Source of the DNA: Gp6-AA40 sp963818645
GTDB taxonomy: Bacteria; Acidobacteriota; Vicinamibacteria; Vicinamibacterales; UBA2999
Assembly: GCA_963818645.1 (NCBI GenBank)
Contig: CAWFTF010000016.1
Span: forward strand, 62,001 to 126,000
Reading direction: 5' to 3'
Length of the DNA: 64,000 bases
The position numbers and the translations under genes are program-made. Of this stretch, positions 19,168 through 26,821 are shown one piece after another; the stretch's first letter is position 1, and every line of letters starts with the position of its first letter. The notes under the pieces are model-generated. The model was not told where the DNA came from, ran no database searches, and saw nothing but the letters and a program-made list of their open reading frames with translations.

Positions 19168-19449
19168 ATGCGTGTCGCCGTTCTTCACGTCGAGATCCAT
19201 ATTCCCTACGCGCAGTCGCTCAAGGACAAGCGCATGGTGCTCCGGCGGATCAAAGACCGCCTGCAGAAGTTCAACGTCGCCGTCGCGGAACTCGAGCATC
19301 AGGATCTGTGGCAGCGTGCGAGCCTCGGCATCGTCGCCATCTCGAACACTACGCTGCATGTGGAACAGGAACTCGCCGATGCCGCAGACGAAATCGAACG
19401 CCTCGAGCCGGGGTTGATGACCCGGTCCGAGGTCGAGTACCTGACGTAA
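19168..19449 (+). CDS. DUF503 (YlxP-like) protein
   Basis: This encodes a 93-residue protein starting MRVAVLHVEIHIPYAQSLKD. It continues with KRMVLRRIKDRL, VAVAELEHQDLWQRASLGIV and a C-terminal helix, the full DUF503 pattern. The family is usually encoded between infB and rbfA, as here, and a role in ribosome assembly or translation has been proposed from that context. The TAA stop overlaps the rbfA ATG by one base (TAATG), implying translational coupling. The biochemical function is unknown. Confidence 0.88.
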   Translation: MRVAVLHVEIHIPYAQSLKDKRMVLRRIKDRLQKFNVAVAELEHQDLWQRASLGIVAISNTTLHVEQELADAADEIERLEPGLMTRSEVEYLT

Positions 19450-19871
19450 TGGCTCAAGGGCACAGACCCGATCGCGTCGGCGATCAGATTCGGCAGGAGC
19501 TCAGCGACCTCCTCAGTCGTGGCGTCGTCCACGATCCCGGCATCGGCTTCATCACCCTGACCCGTGTCAAGATGTCCCCCGACCTGCAACTGGCGCGGGT
19601 GTTCTACACGATGATGGGCGACGAGTCGGCACGCCGCGATACCGCGGCGGCGCTCGAGCGGGCGACGCCGTTCCTTCGACGTCATATCGGAGGCCGGTTG
19701 CGCCTGCGCCGCGTGCCCGAACTCGACTTCCGGTTCGACGAATCGGTGGCGCATCAGGATCGCATCGAGCAAATCCTGCGCGACCTTCGTGAGGAAGAGG
19801 CGCAGCGCGCCGCCAAGCGCGACGGGGAGGAGACCGAGGACACCAACGGGCATGACCACAACAACCGCTGA
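19449..19871 (+). CDS. rbfA: 30S ribosome-binding factor RbfA
   Basis: This is a 140-residue protein with the RbfA KH-like fold: RPDRVGDQIRQELSDLL, DPGIGFITLTRVKMSPDL, ARVFYTMMG, and LRRHIGGRLRLRRVPELDFR with FDES. RbfA binds the 30S subunit during late 16S rRNA maturation. I chose ATG 19449 because it overlaps the previous stop and the family motif begins directly after it. A hydrophilic tail (about residues 115-140) is extra. Its last 20 bases overlap the DHH protein gene. Confidence 0.92.
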   Translation: MAQGHRPDRVGDQIRQELSDLLSRGVVHDPGIGFITLTRVKMSPDLQLARVFYTMMGDESARRDTAAALERATPFLRRHIGGRLRLRRVPELDFRFDESVAHQDRIEQILRDLREEEAQRAAKRDGEETEDTNGHDHNNR

Positions 19872-20832
19872 GACGACGGCCGCTCACCTCGCTGCCGAGA
19901 TCCGCCGCCGGCAACGCTTCGTCGTCGCCTCGCACGCGCGGCCCGACGGCGACGCCATCGGGTCTTCGCTCGCGATGGCCCTGGCCCTTCAGCGACTCGG
20001 CAAACAGGCACGCGTCGTCAGCTGCGACAGAGTGCCGCCCCAGATGCAGGTCTTTCCGAGTGTCGATTCGATCGAGGTGACCGACCACGTCGACGATCCC
20101 GGCGACGCCGTGATCGTCCTCGAGTGCGGGGATACACAGCGAACCGGCATTGCCGGTCTCGACAAGGGCTACGTGATCAATATCGATCATCATCCCGGCA
20201 ACACGATGTTCGGGGCGATGAACTGGCTGGATCTGTCCGCCGCGGCCTGCGGCGAGATGGTCTTCGAGTTGATTGGCGCACTGGGCGTTTCACTGACGCC
20301 GGAGATCGCGACCCACGTCTATATCGCGATCCTGACCGACACCGGCGCGTTTCATTATTCGAACATCACGCCGCGCACGTTCGACATCTGCCGGCAGTGC
20401 GTCGAAGCTGGCGTCAACGCTGCCGCGGTGGCGCGCAGCATCTTCGACAGCAACAATCTCGCGCGGCTCAAGCTGTATGGCGCAGTGCTTCACCGGATGC
20501 AACTCGATCCGACGGGACGCATCGCAACGGTCTACGTCGACCAGCAGTTGGCCCGTGAGTGTGGCGGGACCTACGAGGATACGGAGGGGCTGGTGAACCT
20601 TCCGCTCACCGTGAAGGACATCATGGCGGTCGCGTTCTTCAAGGAGAACGGTCCGGGCGACTGGCGCGTGAGTATGCGATCGAAGGGCGCGATCAACGTC
20701 AACGCCATCGCACGCGAGTTCGGCGGCGGCGGTCACACCAACGCGTCGGGCTGCTCCGCGCGCGGCGACTTCGCCGATCTGAAGATGCTCTTCGAGGGGA
20801 AGCTGACGCAGGCGATCGAAGCCGCCAAATAG
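19852..20832 (+). CDS. DHH-family phosphoesterase, NrnA-like (oligoribonuclease / pAp phosphatase)
   Basis: This is a 326-residue protein. The DHH domain has SHARPDGDAIGSSLA (motif I), the aspartate in VLECGD, and the signature INIDHHPGN. The C-terminal DHHA1 domain ends with REFGGGGHTNASGC. Bifunctional NrnA enzymes hydrolyse nano-RNA and 3'-phosphoadenosine 5'-phosphate using Mn2+. The position between rbfA and truB is usual in Firmicutes and several other phyla. ATG 19852 was chosen because it places the domain start correctly. It overlaps rbfA by 20 bases. Confidence 0.88.
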   Translation: MTTTTAETTAAHLAAEIRRRQRFVVASHARPDGDAIGSSLAMALALQRLGKQARVVSCDRVPPQMQVFPSVDSIEVTDHVDDPGDAVIVLECGDTQRTGIAGLDKGYVINIDHHPGNTMFGAMNWLDLSAAACGEMVFELIGALGVSLTPEIATHVYIAILTDTGAFHYSNITPRTFDICRQCVEAGVNAAAVARSIFDSNNLARLKLYGAVLHRMQLDPTGRIATVYVDQQLARECGGTYEDTEGLVNLPLTVKDIMAVAFFKENGPGDWRVSMRSKGAINVNAIAREFGGGGHTNASGCSARGDFADLKMLFEGKLTQAIEAAK

Positions 20833-20838
20833 AGGCGG

Positions 20839-20905
20839 GTAGACAGTAAGTAGTAGGCGTAGACCTGGTGCTTGCCACATACCGCCTACGGCATACTGCC
20901 TACTG
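20839..20905. repeat. Inverted heptad array, GTAGACA/CATACTG type
   Basis: The left arm is GTAGACA, GTAAGTA, a 6-base GTAGGC, then GTAGACC (20839-20865). The right arm is CATACCG, CCTACGG, CATACTG, CCTACTG (20878-20905), complementary in degenerate form. The right arm ends exactly at the base before the truB ATG, leaving no room for a Shine-Dalgarno sequence. Confidence 0.85.
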
Positions 20906-21799
20906 ATGGACGGTGTTCTCGTCGTCGACAAACCGCAGGGCCTGACGTCGCACGACGTCGTTGCGGTTGCCAGGCGATCTCTTCACGAGCGACGTATCGG
21001 CCACACCGGAACGCTCGACCCCCTGGCCACGGGCGTCCTGCCGCTGGCGTGCGGTCGAGCCACGAGACTCGTGCGGTTCTTCGTCTCCTCGGACAAGGAC
21101 TACGAAGCCACGATTCGATTCGGCGTCTCGACGGACTCCTACGACATCACTGGCACCGAAACCGGCCGATCCGATCGTGTGCCTGAGCGTGACGCGGTCG
21201 AGACTGCGCTTGCATCGCTGCGCGGGGAGTATCTGCAGGTTCCACCGGCGTTCTCGGCGAAGAAGGTTGCGGGCGAACGGGCCTATGCTCGCGCGCGCCG
21301 TGACGAAACAGTGACTCTGCAAGCCGTGCCCGTGCGTGTGCCGCGCGCCGACCTGGTCGAGTGCTCCGGCGCCTCAGCGCGCATCCACGTCACCTGCTCG
21401 GCCGGCTTTTACGTGAGGACGCTTGCCCATTCGCTCGGTGAACTGGTGGGCACAGGGGCGTGCCTCGAGTCGCTGCGACGGACCCGCTGTGGTGAATTCA
21501 CCATCAGTCAAGCCGTCGAGCTCGAGCGCGTGAGTCAATCGAGCGTGGCAGTGACCGAGCGTTGGATACCGCTCGAGCGTCTCCTGCCAGCCATGCCCTC
21601 TGTTCGGCTCGGCGAAGAGGGGCGAAAGCGGGTGGCTCACGGGCAGATGCTCGGCGCCACTCACCTTATTGGGGGCGGAATCGTTCGAAACAGCCCCGGC
21701 GCATGGACTCGATTGATTGATGAAGAAGGCCAACTCGTTGCGCTCGCGACGGTCGACTCGACTGGCGAATTTTTGCACCCAGGCGTTGTCCTGATTTAA
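20906..21799 (+). CDS. truB: tRNA pseudouridine(55) synthase TruB
   Basis: This is a 297-residue protein. The catalytic aspartate D38 sits in HTGTLDPLATGVLP. Other family segments are VDKPQGLTSHD, KDYEATIRFGVSTDSYD, PPAFSAKKVAGERAY, and CSAGFYVRTLAHSLGE. A PUA-like tail follows (about 225-297). It makes pseudouridine at position 55 of tRNA. The start codon directly abuts a heptad array and has no visible ribosome-binding site, so translation may depend on the upstream gene or on a leaderless start. The rpsO gene follows after 110 bases. Confidence 0.94.
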   Translation: MDGVLVVDKPQGLTSHDVVAVARRSLHERRIGHTGTLDPLATGVLPLACGRATRLVRFFVSSDKDYEATIRFGVSTDSYDITGTETGRSDRVPERDAVETALASLRGEYLQVPPAFSAKKVAGERAYARARRDETVTLQAVPVRVPRADLVECSGASARIHVTCSAGFYVRTLAHSLGELVGTGACLESLRRTRCGEFTISQAVELERVSQSSVAVTERWIPLERLLPAMPSVRLGEEGRKRVAHGQMLGATHLIGGGIVRNSPGAWTRLIDEEGQLVALATVDSTGEFLHPGVVLI

Positions 21800-21909
21800 A
21801 ATGAACTGTTTAAGGGAGCAGCAACACTCGAAACCATACGGCGGTTTGGTGGATGACGGGGGCCAGTGACCCGGACGTCGCGTCTGAGCCGTTCGTGAAG
21901 GAGCCACCA

Positions 21910-22179
21910 GTGGCGTTGAGCAGTGACCGGAAGAGCGGCATTATCGGGACGTACAAGACACACGACGGTGACACGGGCTCGCCGGAGGTTCAGGTCGCGC
22001 TCCTCAGCGAGCGCATCAACTACCTCACCGAGCATTTCAAGATCCACGCAAAGGATCACCATTCCCGCCGGGGGCTGCTGAAGCTGGTAGGACAGCGACG
22101 ACGGCTGCTCGATTACCTCAAGAGCAAAGACTCCGAGCGCTACGCCGATCTCATCAAGCGCCTCGGCATACGTAAGTAG
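21910..22179 (+). CDS. rpsO: 30S ribosomal protein S15
   Basis: This is an 89-residue protein with the S15 pattern: GDTGSPEVQVALLSERI, LTEHFKIHAKDHHSRRGLL and LVGQRRRLLDYLK. It binds the central domain of 16S rRNA. GTG 21910 was chosen over an in-frame upstream start because AAGGAG precedes it by five bases and the length then matches the family. The roughly 110-base leader after truB could hold the S15 autoregulatory structure known in other bacteria, but I could not fold a known class. The pnp gene follows in 11 bases. Confidence 0.95.
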   Translation: MALSSDRKSGIIGTYKTHDGDTGSPEVQVALLSERINYLTEHFKIHAKDHHSRRGLLKLVGQRRRLLDYLKSKDSERYADLIKRLGIRK

Positions 22180-22190
22180 AACCTAGTCAC

Positions 22191-24327
22191 ATGCACAACG
22201 TTAATTTGCAGAGGCGCGAGATCCATGTTGGATCCCGTACGCTGACACTCGAAACGGGCAAGCTGGCCAAGCAGGCTCACGGCTCGGTAATCGTCCGATC
22301 CGGCGACACCATGGTGCTCGTGGCCGCTTCGCGGGCCGCAAACCCGCGCGATGTGGACTTCCTCCCCCTGACCGTGGACTACCGCGAGTACGCCTACGCA
22401 TCGGGACGGATCCCTGGCGGTTTCTTCAAACGCGAGGGCAAAGCTGCGGAAAAGGAAGTCCTTACAAGCCGGCTGATCGATCGACCGATCCGTCCGCTCT
22501 TTCCCTCAGGCTGGCGCTTCGAGACGCAGATCATCGCGCTCCTGATGTCTGCCGACACCGAGAACGATGCCGACGTCCTGGCGATTACCGGCGCCTCTGC
22601 GGCGCTGGCCATCTCCGAGATCCCGTTCGAGAAGACCGTGGCCGGCGTGCGCGTCGGTCTGGTCAACAACGAGTACGTCATCAACCCGACGTACTCCGAG
22701 CGCAAACAGAGCGCGCTCGACCTGATCGTCGCCGGCACGCGCGACGGAATCGTGATGGTCGAGGCGGGCGCCAAAGAAGTCTCTGAAGCGCAGGTCGTCG
22801 GTGCACTCGAAGCCGCTCATGCCGCGATCAAGCAGATCGTCGCGGGCATCGAGGAACTGAAGGCCGCCGTCGGCAAGAAGAAGATCGTGGTCGCCGCCAA
22901 GGCAATCGCTCCCGAGTTCTATCAGCAGGTCGAGAAGAAAGCCCTCGGCCCTCTGACCGATGCGATGCGCATCAAGCAGAAGCTGGAGAGCTACGGACAG
23001 GTCGATACCGTGCTCGAGGACCTTCTGGCGTCTCTGCCCGAGGATGACGCGCAACAGAAGAAGGACGCAGAGCACATCTTCCACGAGCTTCAGGAAAAGG
23101 CGATGCGCGACGAGGCGCTCGAGCGCGGCGTGCGCCTCGACGGCCGGAAGTTCGACGAGATCCGTCCGATCTGGACGGAGACCGGCGTCCTCCCGCGCGT
23201 GCACGGTTCGGTTGTCTTCACGCGGGGCGAGACGCAGGCGCTGGTGAGCTGCACACTCGGCACGGCCGATGACCAGCAGAAGATCGAGCACGTCACCGGT
23301 GAGCAGTACCGGCGCTTCATGCTCCACTACAACTTCCCGCCCTTCTCGGTCGGCGAGACCGGACCGCAGCGCGGACCGGGCCGCCGCGAGATCGGGCACG
23401 GTGCCCTCGCCGAGCGCGCACTCGCGCCGGTCGTTCCCTCTGAAGAGAAGTTCGCCTACACGATCCGCCTCGTCTCGGACATCCTCGAGTCCAACGGCTC
23501 CTCGTCGATGGCGTCGGTCTGCGGCGGTTCGATGGCCATGATGGACGCAGGCGTACCGATCTCGGCGGCCGTGGCGGGCATCGCCATGGGACTCATCATG
23601 GACGAGAAGACCGGCAAGTATGCCGTGCTCTCGGACATCGCCGGCGCCGAAGACCACTACGGCGACATGGACTTCAAGGTGGCAGGCACCGCGCACGGCA
23701 TCACGGCGTTGCAGATGGACATCAAGGTCACCGGCATCAACTCGGAGATCATGGCCAAGGCGCTCGAGCAGGCTCGGGCCGGCCGCATGCACATCCTCGG
23801 CGAGATGGCCAAGACGCTGCAGAACACACGCGGCAACATGTCGGATGTACGCACCGCGCATCATCACCATCAAGATTCCGGTCGACAAGATCCGCGATGT
23901 CATCGGCCCTGGAGGCAAGATGATCCGCAGCATCATCGAGCGTACCGGCGTGAAGATCGATGTCGAGGACAACGGTCAGGTCAACGTCGCATCCGCCGAT
24001 GGTGAATCCGCTGCCAAGGCGATCGGCATCATCCAGGAACTGACGGCAACGCCGGAGCTCAATAAGACCTACATGGGCAAGGTGCAGCGCATCACCGACT
24101 TCGGCGCGTTCGTCGAGATCATGGCCGGCACCGACGGCCTGCTCCACGTGTCGGAGATCGCGAACCACCGCGTGAAGGACGTGCGCGATGAGCTGAAGGA
24201 GGGTCAGCAGATCCTCGTGAAGGTCATCAACATCGATCCGACCGGCAAGATTCGGCTCAGCCGCAAGGCTCTGCTGCAGGACGAAGTGCAAAAGGGTGCA
24301 ACGCCTGCCCCAGCCGCAAAAGAGTAA
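22191..24327 (+). CDS. pnp: Polyribonucleotide nucleotidyltransferase (frameshifted)
   Basis: Two RNase PH domains are present, the first with RPIRPLFPSGW and the second with RRFMLHYNFPPFSVGETG and ITGINSEI-like segments. They run in one frame to about 23845 (NTRGNMS). The KH domain (KIRDVIGPGGKMIRSI) and S1 domain (KTYMGKVQRITDFGAFVEI) follow in another frame to 24327. The joined protein is about 711 residues, normal for PNPase, which degrades RNA 3' to 5' using phosphate. The break falls between the catalytic core and the RNA-binding domains. A one-base error is more likely than truncation. Confidence 0.92.
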
Positions 24328-24341
24328 GCGAATCCGTGCAT

Positions 24342-24372
24342 AGACGAACCGGGACTGCGTCCCGGTCGTCTA
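24342..24372 (+). terminator. Hairpin after pnp (candidate terminator)
   Basis: AGACGAACCGGGAC (24342-24355) pairs with GTCCCGGTCGTCT (24359-24371) with one bulged base and a tight CTG loop. It lies 15 bases after the pnp stop. No T-run follows, so it may be a rho-independent terminator of poor quality or an RNA-stability hairpin. Confidence 0.55.
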
Positions 24373-24382
24373 AACTGCATAG

Positions 24383-24763
24383 ATGACGCTGATGAGTCGG
24401 ACGTCCAGCCTGTTGGTTGTAGGCGTGGTGGGTCTGCTCTCGCCCTTCGCACTCCACGCACTCGCCCAGGATCACGCCCCCAACAAACGCGAAATTACGC
24501 TGACGGCGCGCAACTACCGGTTCAACCCTGCCCGCATCGAAGTCTCACAAGATGACCTCGTCAAGCTCACGGTGCAGAGCGAGGACAACGCCTACAGCGT
24601 AACCATCGACGAGTATCGCGTGTCACGCCGTGTGCCCGCGGGCGGCTCGACGACACTCGAGTTTCGCGCCGACCGGGCCGGTACGTTTGCGTTCTATTCC
24701 AACCTGACCAACGACGCCCGCCACGCGCAGATGCGCGGCGAACTGATTGTTCGAGGAAAGTAG
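24383..24763 (+). CDS. Secreted cupredoxin-fold protein lacking copper ligands
   Basis: The product is 126 residues with a signal peptide (LVVGVVGLLSPFALHALA) and a single cupredoxin-like beta sandwich. The segments ITLTARNYRFNPARIEV, VTIDEYRV and GTFAFYSNLTNDARHAQM match the COX2-like family in spacing. In copper-binding relatives the first ligand is a His before the V-x-I-x-EY strand, and the last loop is FYCxxxCGxGHxxM. Here the His and both Cys are replaced (AYSVTI, FYSNLTND), and only the last His and Met remain. A CuA or type-1 copper centre is therefore unlikely. The function is unknown. Confidence 0.7.
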   Translation: MTLMSRTSSLLVVGVVGLLSPFALHALAQDHAPNKREITLTARNYRFNPARIEVSQDDLVKLTVQSEDNAYSVTIDEYRVSRRVPAGGSTTLEFRADRAGTFAFYSNLTNDARHAQMRGELIVRGK

Positions 24764-24781
24764 CTCCTCAGCGACCCAGTC

Positions 24782-25894
24782 TCACTTCTCCGCCGCCCAC
24801 CCTTTCGCGGCTTCGATGCGTGCGGTGGTGGAGGGGTGCGTGTGGAAGAACAACTCGACGAACCTCGATGGCTGTTCCTCCGCGAGGTTGGTTGACGCGA
24901 GCCGCCTCATCGCGCTGATGAACGCTGATGAGTTCTTCGTCGTCTCGAGCGCGTAGCGATCGGCTCGCCGCTCGTGCGCCCGCGAGAGCGCGTTGGTCAT
25001 CGGCCTGAGCGCCACCGACACAACGCCGCCCGCGAGAGCAATCAGCGGGAACCCTGCCACGTCGGACTTCCCATCCAAGCCCGCGCTCAACGCGAACGTC
25101 GTCAGCACGTAATCGGCGAGATAGCATCCTGCGGTCACGAGCACGACCTCGAGCGCCAGCGCCGACCAGATGTCGCCGTAGACATGATGCGCGAGCTCGT
25201 GGGCGAAGACGGTCTCGATCTCCTGATCGGAGTGCGCCGCGAGCAAGGTGTCGGACACCAGGATGCGACGCGTCTTGCCAATGCCAACGAGTGCCGCATT
25301 GGCTTTGCTCGTGCGATCGCCGAGGCGCCACTCGAACACGCCGAGCACAGGTGTCCCGGCCTTCTCGGCGAGCGCCATCAGGCGCACGCGCAGGTCTTCC
25401 CGATCGAGCGGCCGCACGTCGTAGAACAGGGGGAGCAGAAGCACCGGCGCGAACCGCGCCAAGCCGATAAGCACGACGGCGAAACAGATCGCAGCAAAGA
25501 GCCACCACCTGTCAGGACTCACTCGAATCAACGCCGCAACGACGATGCCCGCAACTGCAAGATACGCGAGCACGAGCGCCGCCGCCTTGATGTGATCCGC
25601 AAGCCAGCGTCCCGCAGTTTCCCGCGAGAGTCCGTAGCGGCGTTCGAGAACGACTCCCTGATAGAAGGCGAATGGCAGGTGCAGCAGCTCGGAAAGCCCC
25701 GCGAGCACCAGCACGTATGTGATGACGACGGGAATGAAGCTCGTGCCGACGGCGACCTCGACATTCGCCCTGATGGCAATCGAGGCGCCGCTCAGCACGA
25801 GCAGGATGAGGAAGAGAACCTGGACGATGGTATCGAGCAGCGCGGTTCGTCGACGCAGCCTGTGGTATCTCGCCGACTTGTCTTCGTTGGCCAC
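24782..25894 (-). CDS. M48 family metalloprotease (Ste24/HtpX-like)
   Basis: This is a 370-residue membrane protein with hydrophobic segments around 22-42, 52-80, 103-125, 128-152 and, after the active site, 245-265 and 280-300. The zinc motif HELAHH is at residues 232-237. A downstream HERRADRYALE supplies the third ligand, as in Ste24-type CAAX proteases. The N-terminal membrane domain with FAFYQGVVLERRYGLS is also typical. Bacterial members act in membrane-protein quality control. The substrate is not known. It converges on the cupredoxin gene and precedes the DUF4097 gene's end by 38 bases. Confidence 0.85.
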   Translation of the reverse strand: MANEDKSARYHRLRRRTALLDTIVQVLFLILLVLSGASIAIRANVEVAVGTSFIPVVITYVLVLAGLSELLHLPFAFYQGVVLERRYGLSRETAGRWLADHIKAAALVLAYLAVAGIVVAALIRVSPDRWWLFAAICFAVVLIGLARFAPVLLLPLFYDVRPLDREDLRVRLMALAEKAGTPVLGVFEWRLGDRTSKANAALVGIGKTRRILVSDTLLAAHSDQEIETVFAHELAHHVYGDIWSALALEVVLVTAGCYLADYVLTTFALSAGLDGKSDVAGFPLIALAGGVVSVALRPMTNALSRAHERRADRYALETTKNSSAFISAMRRLASTNLAEEQPSRFVELFFHTHPSTTARIEAAKGWAAEK

Positions 25895-25932
25895 CGATCT
25901 CGTTACCTGTGAGGCATGAACGACCGAGCCGT

Positions 25933-26769
25933 CTATGAGCCTGGCGCACCGTTCCCGAGTCGAACGCCGCCGTTCGTGGTCTGCACGACAATGCGAGGTC
26001 CACCACTTCCGATGCGGCCGGCAACTCGCTGGCGGCTCTGCTCTTCGACTGACAGCTGAAGTCCGTCCCGCACTTGAATGCCGCCATTCACGACAGTCGC
26101 CTCGAGGCTGGCATTCACACCCGGCGCAACAGTGAGCATCACGCCCCCGTTGACCGTCACCATGCGAGAGTCGCCAGTGACCGACGCCAGGTCCATCGTG
26201 ATGCCGCCGTTCACGGTCTGCGCCTCGATGGCGCCCGAAACGCCTCGGCCGGTGATGCCGCCATTCGTCGTCGTCGCCTCGATGCGAACGCCGTTCACGT
26301 TGTCGAGACGCACTTCGCCGTTCTGTGTCTTGAGCCGCATGTTCAAGCCGGGCGGCACCCGCACCTCGTACTTAACGGTGAGCTGCGGACGGCGGAATCC
26401 GCCGCCATCGCGCCCCTGACTTTCTGGCGCTTCAATCGTGACGAGGTCCGGGGTGACCGCTTCGCGCATCTCGCTCTTCTTGAGCAGCTCGCGCGAGGCC
26501 TCCTCGCTGCCGGTCCTGACCTCGCGGATGGCGCGAACCTCGACCTGGCTGCCCGTCGCCGGTGAGGCATGAATCTGGCCGTTGATGTTGATGATTTCCA
26601 GGCGCCCGCCTGGCTTGATGTCGTAGGTGCGGACCCACTCATCGCTGGCCTTGCCGGCGGCAAAGTCGACCGAGAGGCCGCCGCCCTCGCCGACCTTGAC
26701 GTCGCATGCGACGGAGCCCAGGGCGAGGCCCAGCACCACGCCCCCAGCCCATAGATGTCGGCTGCTCAT
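25933..26769 (-). CDS. DUF4097 beta-repeat lipoprotein
   Basis: This is a 278-residue protein with a lipoprotein signal: hydrophobic GGVVLGLALG and lipobox GSVAC, cysteine at about 22. From about residue 120 it forms a repeated beta-strand pattern in which NGG or NGGI recurs about every 20 residues (TTNGGITGRG, TVNGGITMDL, TVNGGVMLTV, VVNGGIQV, TTNGGVRLGN). This is characteristic of DUF4097/DUF4098 putative adhesin-like solenoids. It is predicted to be anchored in the envelope. Its function is unknown. It is downstream of smc on the same strand. Confidence 0.78.
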   Translation of the reverse strand: MSSRHLWAGGVVLGLALGSVACDVKVGEGGGLSVDFAAGKASDEWVRTYDIKPGGRLEIININGQIHASPATGSQVEVRAIREVRTGSEEASRELLKKSEMREAVTPDLVTIEAPESQGRDGGGFRRPQLTVKYEVRVPPGLNMRLKTQNGEVRLDNVNGVRIEATTTNGGITGRGVSGAIEAQTVNGGITMDLASVTGDSRMVTVNGGVMLTVAPGVNASLEATVVNGGIQVRDGLQLSVEEQSRQRVAGRIGSGGPRIVVQTTNGGVRLGNGAPGS

Positions 26770-26781
26770 AACGTCGAACCT

Positions 26782-26821
26782 CCCGAACTCTACTACGTCC
26801 GGGCAGTTCGGATCGTTCGGG
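26782..26821. other. Inverted repeat between smc and the DUF4097 gene
   Basis: CCGAACT (26783-26789) can pair with AGTTCGG (26805-26811), and CCCGAAC (26782-26788) can pair alternatively with GTTCGGG (26815-26821). Two mutually exclusive stems lie between the smc stop and the next start. There is no T-run. A weak terminator or processing signal is possible. Confidence 0.4.
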
